A model generated the notes under the pieces. That model saw nothing but the letters and a program-made list of their open reading frames with translations, searched no databases and was not told the DNA's origin. Position numbers and translations under genes: made by a program. Shown piece by piece: positions 26,794-38,314 of a stretch of DNA of 64,000 nt. Each line of letters starts with the position of its first letter. The first letter of the stretch is position 1. Origin of the DNA: Mycteria americana. Lineage: Eukaryota; Chordata; Aves; Ciconiiformes; Ciconiidae. The stretch is taken from positions 24,815,798 to 24,879,797 of the forward strand of contig NC_134374.1 of assembly GCF_035582795.1 (NCBI RefSeq), given 5' to 3'.

Positions 26794-27828
26794 ATGGTGC
26801 TGTTCGATAACCTGTCGTGTCATCACGCCATCGACGACTTCCGAAACCGAGTCTACTCCACGCTCTACTCCATGATCACCATTATGGGCTTTGTCGGCAA
26901 CGGCATCGTGCTGTACGTCCTCATCAAAACATACCGGCAGAAGACGGCCTTCCAGGTGTACATGCTGAACCTCGCCGTGTCCGACTTCCTCTGCGTGTGC
27001 ACCCTGCCCCTGCGTGTCATCTACTATGTCCACAAAGGGAACTGGTTCTTCAGTGATTTCCTGTGCAGGGTCAGCTCGTACGCACTGTATGTCAACCTGT
27101 ATTGTAGCATTTTTTTCATGACTGCGATGAGCTTCTTCCGTTGCATAGCCATCGTTTTTCCAGTCCAGAACATCAATTTGGTAACGGAGAAGAAGGCTAA
27201 ATTTGTCTGCGTTGGCATCTGGATTTTTGTCACCCTGACAAGCGCTCCCTTTCTGCGAAATGGGACGTACCAACATGGCAACAAGACCAAGTGCTTCGAA
27301 CCCCCAGAAGACTCTCACAAGACAAATCTAGTGGTGATCCTGGATCTTATTGCCCTATTTGTGGGTTTTCTTTTTCCCTTTATTGTCATAACTATCTGCT
27401 ACACCATGATCATAAGGACCTTACTGAAAAATTCCTTGAAGAAGAACCAGGCTAACCGCAAGAAGGCGGTCTGGATGATCATCATCGTGACAGCCACCTT
27501 CCTGGTCAGCTTCACCCCGTACCACATTCTGCGTACGGTCCACCTCCACATGCTGCAGCTGAAGAACGCCAGCTGCGAGGACGCCATATACCTACAGAAA
27601 TCGGTCGTGGTAACGCTCCCCTTGGCAGCTGCCAACTGCTGCTTTGACCCACTTCTGTATTTCTTCTCAGGGGGCAACTTTCGGAAGAGACTTACCACGT
27701 TTAGGAAGGCTTCTTCCTCCAGCTTAACACAAGCCTTCAGGAAAAAGTTCTCCGTAAAAGAGAAAGATGAGGAACCCTTTGGAGAAAGCCATAGGGAGAA
27801 TGGAAGGGGAGATGTGGTCCCTTCATAA
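26794..27828 (+). CDS. CYSLTR1: Cysteinyl leukotriene receptor 1
   Basis: This 344-residue rhodopsin-type GPCR binds cysteinyl leukotrienes (LTD4 above LTC4) at the plasma membrane and, in mammals, signals mainly through Gq and calcium. Seven hydrophobic segments are visible. Landmarks are GN in TM1 (residues 35-36), NLAVSD in TM2 (59-64), Cys91 and Cys167 for the TM3-ECL2 disulfide, FRC (115-117) in place of DRY as in the mammalian receptor, a TM6 proline at 242, and DPLLY (285-289) in place of NPxxY. Cys9 and Cys261 could form the second disulfide. Possible N-glycosylation sites are Asn6, Asn156, Asn163 and Asn258. Human CYSLTR1 is about 337 residues, so length agrees; the tail after about 305 differs most. 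The start at 26794 is the first ATG in the exon and has G at -3 and +4. The frame is open further upstream, but only a GTG is available there. Confidence 0.95.
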   Translation: MVLFDNLSCHHAIDDFRNRVYSTLYSMITIMGFVGNGIVLYVLIKTYRQKTAFQVYMLNLAVSDFLCVCTLPLRVIYYVHKGNWFFSDFLCRVSSYALYVNLYCSIFFMTAMSFFRCIAIVFPVQNINLVTEKKAKFVCVGIWIFVTLTSAPFLRNGTYQHGNKTKCFEPPEDSHKTNLVVILDLIALFVGFLFPFIVITICYTMIIRTLLKNSLKKNQANRKKAVWMIIIVTATFLVSFTPYHILRTVHLHMLQLKNASCEDAIYLQKSVVVTLPLAAANCCFDPLLYFFSGGNFRKRLTTFRKASSSSLTQAFRKKFSVKEKDEEPFGESHRENGRGDVVPS

Positions 27829-28280
27829 GGGGGCTAGACCTTCCCCTAAGATCTCACATGGTCAACAGAGATCTTGGAACTCTTCCAGAAGACATGATGG
27901 AGGCTTGCAAGCCTTCGTTGCAATTAGATATGTAATAATAACGGTGGACAGTCCCTGATTTATGCTACTCAGTGGTACGGCTGCTGCTGGGGATGGCCAG
28001 GCCCTTCCCCAGGAGCGCTGCTTGGACGTGCACAGCCACTTAGCATGGAGGAGCCACTGCCAGCACCAGAAAACTGTTGATCTGATGATAAACTCGCATA
28101 AACAGACTCTTCAAAGCCTGTATTTGGACATTTGCTTGGACATTTTGGACGTTTGGACTTTGGACATTTAACAACTCTACAAAGAGTGTTAATTCTCCGA
28201 GCCAGTGGGAAATGTAAACACAACGTTTGCTGTATGTGGCGCTTGGGGACCTACTGACAAATAAAGAATGCAGAGTTTTC
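27829..28280 (+). other. CYSLTR1: CYSLTR1 3' UTR
   Basis: Non-coding sequence between the TAA stop at 27826-27828 and the polyadenylation signal. It includes a short repetitive patch around 28122-28165 with TTGGACATTT repeated in slightly changed form (the TTTGGACATTTGC, TTGGACATTTTGGACG and TTTGGACATTTAAC segments). No other motif was recognised. Confidence 0.6.
28260..28265 (+). terminator. Polyadenylation signal AATAAA
   Basis: A canonical AATAAA hexamer lies about 430 bp after the CYSLTR1 stop codon. A T-rich stretch follows within 25 bp, which fits a downstream element. Other AATAAA hexamers occur near 30730-30740, so a longer 3' UTR running through the CR1 element cannot be excluded. 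Confidence 0.6.
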
Positions 28281-28289
28281 ACTGAATCT

Positions 28290-28929
28290 TCAAACAGCCG
28301 CTAAATTATTTACACAGCAGAGGCCAGGATACTTTCTGCCCTGCTCCTAGCTGCTTCTGCTTTGGATTTCAGTTTTCAACTTAATTATGTGTGTAAGACT
28401 TGCAGGGTTGGTGCCTGGGTCTGCAAATCCAGGAACTCAGGCTTAAGCCCCTCTCCCACCCCAAATGAGCAGCTCTTCAGACATGCTGTCATGGGGAGCA
28501 GATCTGCCAGCATTTTCTGAATATCTAGAACAATCTTGTCTGTGGGAGCAGTTTTAAAATTGCGGTATCCTAGTGTGCGTTTGAAGCTTAATTCAATGGG
28601 ACTGGTCCTGTAAGTGATGGCTGCAGGATCTGGATTACCACTCCAGTTCTTTAGGAGGTTTTACCTAAAAGTAGAGCTCTGGGTGCTCAGAGTCCAGTGC
28701 AGGATCACGCCTGCCTTTCTGAACTATTGACCATATTTTTAAAAAAAATTTTGAAAAAATTAATGCAGAAGTCCTTTTTAAAAATGGCTACATAGCATAT
28801 TTGATCCTGTTCAAGAGTGTTCACCTTGCAGAAAAGAGGCAACCCAAGGCCCTTGGAAAGACCTCTAAGAAGACCTGGAGATCAAGAGTCTCATTAGTCT
28901 GGATGAGACATGAGTGAATCTTATCTTAT
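28290..28929. other. Intergenic DNA, possible relic of an ancient amniote repeat
   Basis: No gene is visible. Around 28590-28640 the sequence TTCAATGGGACTGG, followed by GGCTGCAGGATCTGG, resembles a motif common in old amniote interspersed repeats. The match is short and I would not name a family. Confidence 0.3.
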
Positions 28930-30446
28930 GACACACACAAGTCTATGGGGCCGGATGGGATCCACCCAAGGGTACTGAGGGAGCTGGCAGAAGTGCTCAC
29001 CAAGCCACTTTCAATCCTTTATCAGCAGCCCTGGCCAACCAGGGAGGTCCCAGTTGACTGGAGGTTAGCAAATGTGACGCCCATCTACAAGAAGGGCTGG
29101 AAGGAGGATCTGGAGAACTACAGGCCCATCAGTCTCACCTCGGTGCTGGGGAAGGTTATGGAGCAGATCATCTTGAGTGCCACCACGTGGCACGTACCAG
29201 ACAACCAGGTGATCAGGCCCAGCCAGCATGGGTTTATGAAAGGCAGATCCTGCTTGACCAACCTGATCTCCTTCTACGGCAAGGTGACCCACTTAGAGGA
29301 TGAGGGAAAGGCTGTGGACCTTGTCTACCTGGACTTCAGTAAAGCCTTTGACACGGTTTCCCACAGCGTTCTCCTGGAGAAACTGGCTGCTCATGGCTTG
29401 GACGGGCGTACGCTTTGCTGGGTAAAGAACTGGCTGGACGGCCGGGCCCAAAGAGTGGTGGTGAATGGAGTTTACTCCAGTTGGTGGCCGGTCACCAGTG
29501 GTGTTCCCCAGGGCTCAGCACTGGGGCCAGTCCTGTTTAATATCTGTATCGATGATCTGGACGAGGGGATCGAGGGCACCCTCAGTCAGTCTGCAGATGA
29601 CACCAAGTTGTGTGGGAGTGTTGATCTGCTGGAGGGCAGGAAGGCTCTGCAGAGGGACCTGGACAGGCTGGATCGATGGGCCAGGGCCAACTGTATGAGG
29701 TTCAACAAGGCTCAGTGCTGGGTCCTGCACTTGGGCCACAGCAACCCCATGCAACGCTACAGGCTTGGGGAAGAGTGGCTGGAAAGCTGCCTGGCAGAGA
29801 AGGACCTGGGGGTGCTGGTCAACAGCCGCCTGAGTATGAGCCAGCAGTGTGCCCAGGTGGCCAAGAAAGCCAATGGCATCCTGGCTTGTATCAGAAACAG
29901 TGTGGCCAGCAGGACTAGGGCAGTGACCGTGCCCCTGGACTGGGCACTGGTGAGGCTGCACCTCGAATGCTGTGTTCAGTGTTGGGCCCCTCACTCCCAG
30001 AGAGACATTGAGGGGCTGGAGCGTGTCCAGAGAAGGGCAACGGAGCTGGGGAAGGGTCTGGAGCACAAGGCTGATGGGGAGCGGCTGAGGGACCTGGGGT
30101 TGTTCAGCCTGGAGAAAAGGAGGCTGAGGGGAGACCTCATCGCTCTCTACAACTGCCTGAAAGGAGGGTGTAGAGAGGTGGGGTCGGTCTCTTCTCCCAG
30201 GTAACAAGTGATGGGACGAGAGGAAATGGCCTCCAGTTGCGCCAGGGGAGGTTTAGACTGGATATTGGGAAATTTTACTTCACTGGAAGGGTTATCAAGC
30301 ACTGGAACAGGCTGCCCAAGGAAGTGGTGGAGTCGCCATCCCTGGAGGTATTTAAAAGATGTGTAGACATGGTGCTTAGGGACATGGTGTAGTGGTGGGC
30401 TTGATGATCTTAAAGGTCTTTTCCAACTTAAACGATTCTGTGATTA
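28930..30446 (+). mobile_element. CR1 LINE, 5'-truncated, about 1.5 kb
   Basis: The element covers the later part of ORF2 (reverse transcriptase onward) and the short 3' UTR, ending in CTTAAAGGTCTTTTCCAAC and ACGATTCTGTGATT. It lacks the 5' UTR, ORF1 and the endonuclease domain, which is the normal outcome of incomplete target-primed reverse transcription. Apart from one missing base, the coding part is open, so the copy is not very old. It shares diagnostic bases such as TTTTACTTCACTGGAAGG with the 0.3-kb copy at 35.1 kb, so the two are probably from the same subfamily. Confidence 0.95.
28945..30392 (+). pseudogene. CR1 ORF2 reverse transcriptase fragment, one frameshift
   Basis: Counting from the ATG at 28945, reverse transcriptase motifs appear in order: YRPISL (59-64), LDFSKAFD with the first catalytic aspartate (129-136), [11 protein letters not shown] (185-195), and SADDTK (216-221) where the family usually has FADD or YADD. 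The first frame stops at 30204 after 419 codons. At 30180-30183 there are four G bases where the 35-kb copy has five. Past that point, a shifted frame stays open with the usual CR1 C-terminal region to a TAG at 30390-30392. The fragment lacks the endonuclease and the start of the RT domain, so it cannot be a working element. The ATG is simply an internal codon of ORF2. Confidence 0.9.
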
Positions 30447-30449
30447 TTT

Positions 30450-33400
30450 TGTATACAGAATGATGACAAACCAGATTGGGCTATTTCTTATGTAAAGAAA
30501 AACTTCAAAATCTTGGACAGAAGGAAACATTCCTGTGCTTTTCCAGTGAACCCACGGAAAAATAGCGCTGCCTGCCTGTTGCTGGAGCGAAGCCAAGCCC
30601 AAGATGCGTGATACATCAAGACAGAAATAGAAATTCTTGTAGGATTAAGACTCGTAGTTGGAAAAGTGGTTGAAAATGAATAGCAAGTATGTTTTGGTGT
30701 GTTATTTATGAAGTTACTTGATGTTATCTTAAATAAATAAAATAGTTTTAATACTGTAGAATAAGCAAAAGGAGTTTGGCTTGGGGGCAGGGTCTGCTTG
30801 AGAAATTATCTTTACAGATACACAGAAGAGTGCAAGTTCACTCTTTTCACCACGGTCTGCATATCCCTGGGTCAGCAAAAGGCAGTTAAAAAAGCAAATT
30901 CACCTGCACAAAAATTTATGGATGTGAATTTTCAACAAGATCTGAAACCCCTTTAGAGAATTTTAAGGATCCATAAAGTGGAAGAGGGCTGAAAGCCGTT
31001 CATGTAGAGGAGTGTGAGAGTTCCCCCTAAACCCACGGGAGGGCAGAGCTTATAGTTCAAGGATGTAGCTGTAGTTAATGGCATAACCGCTTTGCGAAGG
31101 CGTGTGTAAGAGGAGAGTCGGCTAAAACTTCATCCCAGGGGTTAGCACTGAGTCTTACAGCTGTGTCGCAGAGCATTGAAGGCATTGTGCAACTGTAAAT
31201 AGAGATCAGCATGGAAAACAGAGTTTCAGAATATGTAGAAATGATACGCACACTCACAAATTTTATAATATTGTACAGTAAAGCTATACATATGTGTTGC
31301 AAAGCCTTTTTTATTGTACCATTTTTACTTTTTCCTTTTTACCTTATTTTTGTAACAAGGGTTATGGCAAGAGAAATGGCAGTGGTTTTTGTGCAATAGG
31401 AAAGACTATTTAAAAAAGATTGCTGAAAATTAAATGAAAACGTTGCAAGTTAAATTTTAACAATTACTGTTTTCTGTGTCTTATTTTAAAGTCTCCGCAT
31501 ACAGATTCTTCTTCCCTACAGTACATTTCTGTCTACACCCAGCACTAGAGCGTAACATTCACGTAACAATCATTTATAACGATATAGTAAAAGCTGAGTC
31601 AAAGCAGCACAGAAGTTGCTGAGGGCAGCACCTGGAGCGGGCTGAGGGGTCGGGGACTCGCTGCGGAGCTGGAGTTTGGTCCAGCCAAACCGGCCTTTGC
31701 TGTAGCCCAACTTCCCCCCGGGCACCGGCTGCCGGTGCGGGGACCTGTCAGAGCCAAACCGCTTCTGACGGCAGCTGGGGTCTCGGTAGGTCTTGTAGAG
31801 TGGAGAACCCCAACAAATAGCAGCTGGGACCTCGGTAAATCTCTATTTACGGATAAAATCTCTATTTACAGATAGAAAAGCTTGTAAGATACTTGGCGGG
31901 AGATGCCGCTTTTGGTGAGGGTCATGTCTTTGGGTGTCTTGTGTGGTCACGTATCACGCAGGAGTTCCTGCATGGAAAAGCCTGCCGAGAATGACATTTT
32001 CTACTTATGTTCTCCAAAAATATGTGCAGGATCTGCAACATGTTTAGTTATAAAACTCCAGCCTGTACTGGTGAGGAGGGAGCTTTGCCATCGGCTCGGC
32101 AGAAATTGGGTTTCGCTCCGGGCAGGCTCTGCCCAGCTCCGGCTGAGAGGCAAGGGCAGTTGTCCCCTGCTTGTGACTTTGCCCTGTGGCACACAGAAAA
32201 GTGCTACCCTGGCAGCGAATGCTGATCAGGTTTTGTTCAGGAATAGGGACCCGGAGAGAAATACGTGCCAAGAAACAGGAGCTGTCACCGGCATGAGGCG
32301 AGTTAGAAATTGCAGCATTTGTATGGGCTGTAAAAATGGCAGGAGTGGGGAAGAGGGAGGCCGTGCCGTCCTGGAACAGTGTCTGTGTCGAAATGCCTAG
32401 AAAAGGCAAGCGAGGCGTTCGGGTTCTTGCTTGAAACTGGACTTTTTTTCTGCCGCATATGCTGCAATTTATGGTACAATAGTGTCCCCTAGTGCTGAGT
32501 TATTCCTGGAGCCTGTTGCCTGATGAGGTTTCTTCTCTCTTTTTTAGACAGTCCAGTCTCAGCTCCTCACCTGTAATGTTGTCCTGTTTCCTCTGGTGTT
32601 GGTGACACTCAGATCCCCCTCTCCCACCCCTGCCCGTGTTTTGTTCCATAATCTTCGGGGTTTTCCTCTCTGCCTTCCTCTTGTTTTTTTCCTTTTTTCC
32701 TGGAGGGATGCTCAGGCTGGGAAGGAGCCAGCCACGGAAGGGGGTCCAGCAGCACCCATCCCCACATGGCCGCTGGTCCCCGTATGGGGACCCCAGCCTT
32801 GGCACTGGTGGCGAGCAGGGTCCCTCCTCCTGCCCCGGGCTCCAAAAGGAGGAGGGTCCCTCCTCTGCCTCCGTCCGCCTTGCCCAAAAAATGCTGTTTC
32901 TCCGTTGAATGGCTGTCCCAGGGTGGAGCTCAGACCTTCAAAGCTTTCACTGGACGCTCGTGGTAACTACAGCCCTTTGGCATCACATCACCACGACAGA
33001 AGTCCCATCATTCTGGCCTTCGTTCGTCTGGGAAAGTTATTTCTGATAAAAGCCAGTATAGATCTGGAAGAAAGCAGCACCCAGGACGAGCTCCTCACTG
33101 TGCCCATATGGCAATAAAATGTTCTTGCTTGTCTCCTACCAAAAGAAACCCAGCGGTCCCCGCTGCCGGCTGCCTTCGCTCGGACACTGCCCCGCTCCGA
33201 GGAGTCCCTCGGGTCCTCGGTAAGGGAACCCAGTGCCAACACAGCACACGCCGGCCACGAACATCCCAGCCCGGCAATCGCCGTGCGGCCGTCGGTGCCG
33301 GAGAGACGGGCCGTGCCTTGCTCTAGCCTTTCAAGTACGCGCTGCCCGATTTGGCAAATAGTAATTAGCCCTGGGTTAATACGAGGAAGTTCCGTGGGTA

Positions 33401-35060
33401 AATTAGACACCGGTGTTCGTACCTGTAATGCGGTATCATTTCTGTTTGTTCAAAGATGGTAAAAATAACTGGAGCATCATAAACGCTGCCAACCAGCTGC
33501 CTGGTCACTTCTGACTGACGCTTGCTGTGCACACGGTGCCAGTCCTAAGCACTCAAAAACCTTGAATCGAGCCTTCCAAATCGTCGCTTAGTGCTGGTTT
33601 GGATCTCTTTCTTTGCTGTTCAGTGCCTGCACCTGAGGGTGCAAGCAGGTAACATCTTCAGGCTTTGCTCTGCAACCCCCACAACTAGAAATATACCTTT
33701 TTTTTTAATTATTTTTCCCCCAAAGCAAACCGAGAGTGGAAACTTCTGTTCTAGATCTCCGATTTTAGGGGGAAAAGGCCGATCTCAGCTAAAGCCTATA
33801 GCATGTAATAGTACATACAACCTGCAGGTGTGAGCATAAGCAAGGGCTGAAGCTGGGAGGAGACACGGTTTCTTTAGTCCCCTTTCATAGTTTCAGTACA
33901 GAAACCATATATACAAGAATATAATATAGATATTGTAGTTTCTTTTTTTAAAAAAAAAAGGGGGGGGGGATCCAGCCCTTTTCCCAGGGGGTTGAATAGG
34001 TGCCACCAGCTTCTTAGAGCATGAAATGGAGCAAAACTCTTAAATAGAAGAGAGAAAAATCTGCGTTACGTGTTGATCGAGGCAGTAATCTTTTGGGGGG
34101 GCTGGGGGATTACAGGGTAGCAGATAACCGTGCAAATTCCTTAACGGGAATGCGTGGCAGAGAGTTTCCCTTAACAAACAAGAAATCCTGGTCTAGCAGA
34201 TGCCCGGGACACGGTGCCTCCCAGATAGACTAAAACCTCTCCCCTTTACCTCTTGGAGGACAGGTTTCAGGATAAACTTCTGTGCAAGCAAAGAGCACCA
34301 TACGGGTGCTGTTTTGTCTTTGCAGCAGGCTAAAACCTGTTTTTATTTGTGCTCGTTTTCAGAGAGGGTCCAAAGCAGCCACCTGCTGCCAGAAGCTAAC
34401 CACAAACTAGATTTCGGTTTGCAAAAATAAAACAATCTTTCTGTTTCCAAGAAAACAGTACAAACCTTGGTTGCCAATGAATCCTGGCCTTGATGGCTCT
34501 GCGCTCCTTGTCAGCAGCTGCTCAACGCGGGCATCCCCTCCAGCAAGCACATCACCTCGCAGCCTGCCTGGCTTCCCTCGGACACGCTGCCGGGGCAGGT
34601 GCTCTACAGAGGATTTTCAAGCAGGACTCTCTGCTTTTCTTAATATTCTCACTCGTAGCTTTTCTTAATATTCTTCTTCAGCAACAGTAAAATTGTCCGA
34701 CGCTGAGCGCAGGAAGAAGAGGGCACACTCTGATTTCTCTCCGGCTGCGCACCCCCAAACCCCATCAGTCAGAATTGCTGGTGACTTCTGGAAATGTTAA
34801 GTTTTGGGGGAGTTTTCTCCCCACATGCATGTATATGCTTGAACACACTATAAATCACAGAAGATAAAGTCATATTTCTAACACTCAGTGGCATGTCTAT
34901 CTTGTTGAGAAGCCTTCAGTGGTCTTTTTTTCTCAGGCCATAAAAATATTTCCTTTTTTGACACTTGTGGTACTATAGCAAGTTGTCATTTGGCTTTTTT
35001 AACTCCACACCATTTTTGCCTGCTACGGGGCCAAATTCCAACGCCACAGGTTGGGAAACA
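30450..35060. other. Intergenic DNA, no gene recognised
   Basis: AT-rich to about 31.6 kb, then mixed. Small duplications are visible: an 18-bp unit AATCTCTATTTACGGATA repeated with one change near 31837-31875, and a TTTTCTTAATATTCT unit repeated about 27 bp apart near 34636-34674. A T7-A10-G10 homopolymer block lies at 33943-33969. Open frames around 32.6-33.4 kb are unrecognised and overlap on both strands. Confidence 0.5.
33943..33969. repeat. Adjacent T7, A10 and G10 homopolymer runs
   Basis: The + strand reads seven T, ten A and ten G with no interruption, preceded by an AT-rich ATATA patch from 33907. Such a block mutates easily and is prone to sequencing error in length. Confidence 0.9.
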
Positions 35061-35061
35061 G

Positions 35062-35363
35062 CTGGGGGTCGGTCTCTTCTCCCAAGTAACAAGTGATGGG
35101 ACGAGAGGAAATGGCCTCCAGTTGCGCCAGGGGAGGTTTAGACTGGACATTAGGAAATTTTACTTCACTGGAAGGGTTGTCCAGCACTGGAACAGGCTGC
35201 CCAGGGAAGTGGTGGAGTCCCCATCCCTGGAGGTATTTAAAGGACGTTTGGCTGAGGTGCTTAGGGACATGGTGTAGTGGTGGTCTGGGCAGTGTTAGGT
35301 TTACGGTTGGACTCGATGATCTTAAAGGTCTTTTCCAACCTATACGATTCTGTGATTCTGTGA
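35062..35363 (+). mobile_element. CR1 LINE 3' end, about 0.3 kb, open C-terminal frame
   Basis: This copy begins within the GGGGGTCGGTCTCTTC segment of ORF2 and ends with the CTTAAAGGTCTTTTCCAACC motif and two ATTCTGTG repeats. The ORF2 C-terminal frame is unbroken ([39 protein letters not shown]) and stops at 35275-35277. Its similarity to 30180-30446 is very high, so both copies came from closely related source elements. Confidence 0.95.
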
Positions 35364-35364
35364 A

Positions 35365-37863
35365 ATTCAGAAACGATGCGTAGGACATAACCACCCTTAT
35401 TCTATCTGAAGTGTCTTCATATAAAATGCTTGCAGGATGTGAGAAGCAAGCAACCCTTCAGTTTAACAAGCAATAAACTCCAAGTACTGGCAATAAAGAG
35501 ATATTTCCTGCTCTGAGCAAGGCGCTTTCTGCCCCCGCCATCCGCAGGAGCCTGGGCCCGTGTTCTGGGGCTGGAGGGGCTCGGTGAAAGGGGTCGGTGC
35601 AGCCCGTGGGGTAGCTCCACTGCCTGAATCCCCCCCCCAGCTGCAATAGGGGTCTGCGCGCCCAGATGCCGCAGGTCCCTTAGCAGGAGCTAATTCTCAC
35701 GCTAAATTCTGATTTAGCATTTTTTTCCCCCATTTCCACCGCGGTCTGACATTAGAAGAGGGACTTCTTCCATATGGCAGGAGGGAGAACACTGGGCTCT
35801 TTATCCTTCACGTACGGCAGCGGAGGGTATAACCTGATTGCTGAGTACATCAGATTTTAAAATTCTATCAGTGTAAGCAATAAAATGTCTTAGGAACGCT
35901 ACTGAAAGCAAACCTGAGGCACGAAGAGCCCGGCCTGCCACTCGGGGTTACAAATCCATCTCCCGGCGCACGGGTCGGCAAGATTGGGAACTCAGCCCTA
36001 CTTCTCCCAAACTATTAATTTCAGCTCTGCAAGTGGCCACACGTACAAACAAATATTTGGAGTATTTGCAAACTTCACTTGAGGGTGAAATGTGCCCGTT
36101 TCTCTCCTGTCAATGCGGCTTCTTACGCTTCAGAGGAAGCCGGGCTGCTCTCGGAGCAAAGCGAGGACCCTTTGTTAGTTCAAGAAATATATTCCAGATG
36201 GATATTCACCGGGGCGGGGGTGGGATGAAGGGGAAGAGGGAGCAAACCCACCCTATTTTGGTCATTAATAAAAATTCCACTTCCAGGAACACTGCTGCAT
36301 GTCTCTGCTAGGGATGTTGAAGACTAAACAGAGTTTGTTTTCGGTTTAGCCCATTGAAATCCCTTTATCTGTGAGGAGCGCGTCTCTGCGATGCTCTGCT
36401 TGAGTTTAACTTCAACCAGGCTCCGGGCAGCCCCCGTGAAGCCCCCAGATAAGGCCTTGCGGGATCAAGGGCAAAAGGCACAGCATTGCCCTGTGTAACC
36501 ATTTCGGGAATCCCTCTCAGCACGAGGCAGGAGGTTTCTGCAGATATTTTGTCTAGCAAGCCCGTGCCGGGGGTGCTGCAAAGGGCTGACTCGAGAGCCG
36601 CTCGCTTTTGCGGCTCTCAAAAGGCGAGCGTGTGGCCTGACTCTGCTGAAGAATTGCATCTGTCCCCGGAGTCAGCCGAGGCTTTATTTCCTTTCTGAGT
36701 AACCATCTGAAATGAGACAGCCCCTACTCTCTGCCCTTTTCTCCTTCCACGTTACTCATGGCAGGAAGCCTGCTGGGGTGACGAGCACACGCTGCTTACA
36801 TGAGTGAGGGCTGAAAAATGCAGCAGTGCCCTTTCACCACCGTTTTTCAAGGAAAATGGAATGAGAAGTTCCCCAGAATTGGCCTTGAGGCTCTGCCTCC
36901 TGTCAGCAGCGTCTCCTCCCGCACGCCTCCGTGTCCTTCATCACCCCGACTTACTATGCCAGAGGTTCACAGGACTTCAGAGCTGGTTTATGTTCCTCCT
37001 CGCCCTTTTTCGGCTGCTCAGGTGGGAAGGGCATCGCTGCAGCCCCCCTACCAACCTAGAGCAGCATCCTCCCCCTGTGCAGGAGAGCTCGTGGTCCCCA
37101 GCTCCGGGCTGACCCCGGGGCAGCAGCCTGCTCCCTACCCGGGCAAAGGAGACCAGCGAGGCTCTGCGTGCGCAGTCCAGCCCCCGTGACGAGGTGGCCC
37201 GGAAGACCTGCCCCAGAGAAGAGCCACGAGCCACGCACGAGGTCTGCTCGGTCCCGCGCTGTGCGGGACTCGAAGCGGGCAGAGGCTTTGTGCTGAATTC
37301 AGGTGGATTTTCTGCTTCGGGATGCAGCACGATGACTCCGGTTAGGGTTAATCATATCCTGTGGTAGGAAAAACAGGCCTCGGGGATGTGAACTAATAAA
37401 ACAGAGGCACTGAGAAATGGTTGCCAAAGCCCGGGGGAACAGCTCTGCACATCCTGAGGTCCCGGCTACTTTTATCTTATGATCTACCAGGAGCCTGTTC
37501 AAAACTGAATTGCGCTGCTAATACTGAGCTGACCGTGGAGTTTGCTTTCACTGCAATTAAAACGAAAACTAATCATTACAATCTGGGGTTGTTCTGAGGG
37601 TCAGTAAATGGCCCTGGTGCATCTGCGCGGGCTCTGCGTTTCCGGCTGGTCCACGGCAAAGGCCGCTGTAGCAGGGCAGGAGAAATCGACAGCGATAGAA
37701 AGCGGCACCAACGATTCAGCCGTGGCATCCGCCCAAATTCAATTTCTAAGCAGAGTAACTCTTTCCCATGGTGGGAAGTTCTGGTGAAATAACCCCAGCT
37801 CCTTGCAAACGTTCAATATTACACTGAGTTTACATAAATATAAAAGCACTGATCTCACCAGCC
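35365..37863. other. Intergenic DNA, no gene recognised
   Basis: No exon, repeat family or RNA gene could be named. Two overlapping plus-strand frames at 36804-37189 and a minus-strand frame at 36977-37330 lie in GC-rich DNA and look non-coding. Confidence 0.5.
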
Positions 37864-38007
37864 GGTTAGACAAAGCAGGTGAGATACCTGAATCAAAATC
37901 AAGAGGTTCCTTGTAGACGGTGTGGCCACAGGTACAGTATTTTGCTCCTTTCTGTCTGCCTTGATGCAGGAGGACTATCACAGAGAAAGCTTTTCCAGCT
38001 GTGATGG
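37864..38007 (+). repeat. Left arm of 144-bp inverted repeat
   Basis: This arm is the reverse complement of 38315-38458 with only two differences in 144 bases and no gaps, found by base-by-base comparison. Paired coordinates always sum to 76322. The differences are T37921 against G38401 and G37937 against T38385. Identity stops sharply at both ends. Read on the minus strand, the arm is an open 48-codon stretch including GKAFSVIVLLHQG and CTCGHTVYKEPLD, which I do not recognise. Confidence 0.97.
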
Positions 38008-38314
38008 AAAAATTTTCCAGCTTTTCCATCCATGGAGGCTTCCAGCGAGGGGTGTCTGAGCTCACAGCCTCCTCCACGGCCGCTGACCCTGCAGCAGGGT
38101 TATATATTTTGATTTTCCCCTGTTTATTTCTACTGGATGTTCCTCTGAAACAACTGTGCTCCAACGAGGAGTGCTGTAGCAAGAGACCGGTTACACTTCA
38201 CTCTCATGGAGGGCACGTTCTGTTGGTAAAGTGACTCTTCTTAGTTAGAAGGAAGTCGTGAGAGTTAATTGATAGTTGCGAGGGGGAAAAAAAAGCAGAA
38301 ATCTAGGGTATTAG
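38008..38314. other. 307-bp spacer between the inverted repeat arms
   Basis: The spacer is mostly unique. Its first bases form, together with the end of the left arm, a perfect GGAAAAATTTTCC palindrome (38006-38018). A TTTTCCAGCT decamer at 38013-38022 repeats the same decamer of the left arm at 37991-38000. Such short repeats at the junction fit a template-switch origin of the inverted copy. Confidence 0.8.

Larger units (their letters stand above)
26745..28285 (+). other. CYSLTR1: CYSLTR1 terminal exon (5' UTR part, CDS, 3' UTR)
   Basis: The exon opens after a polypyrimidine tract and TTAG acceptor. It has about 49 bp of 5' UTR, the whole coding sequence, and a 3' UTR of about 450 bp ending just past an AATAAA signal at 28260-28265. 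Most class A receptors of this group carry the coding region in one exon, as seen here. The exact cleavage site is not visible; 28285 is an estimate. Confidence 0.7.

Noticed and set aside
28945-30204. 419-codon frame as a host gene
   Set aside because: The reverse transcriptase motifs and the CR1 3' end show that it is a truncated LINE.
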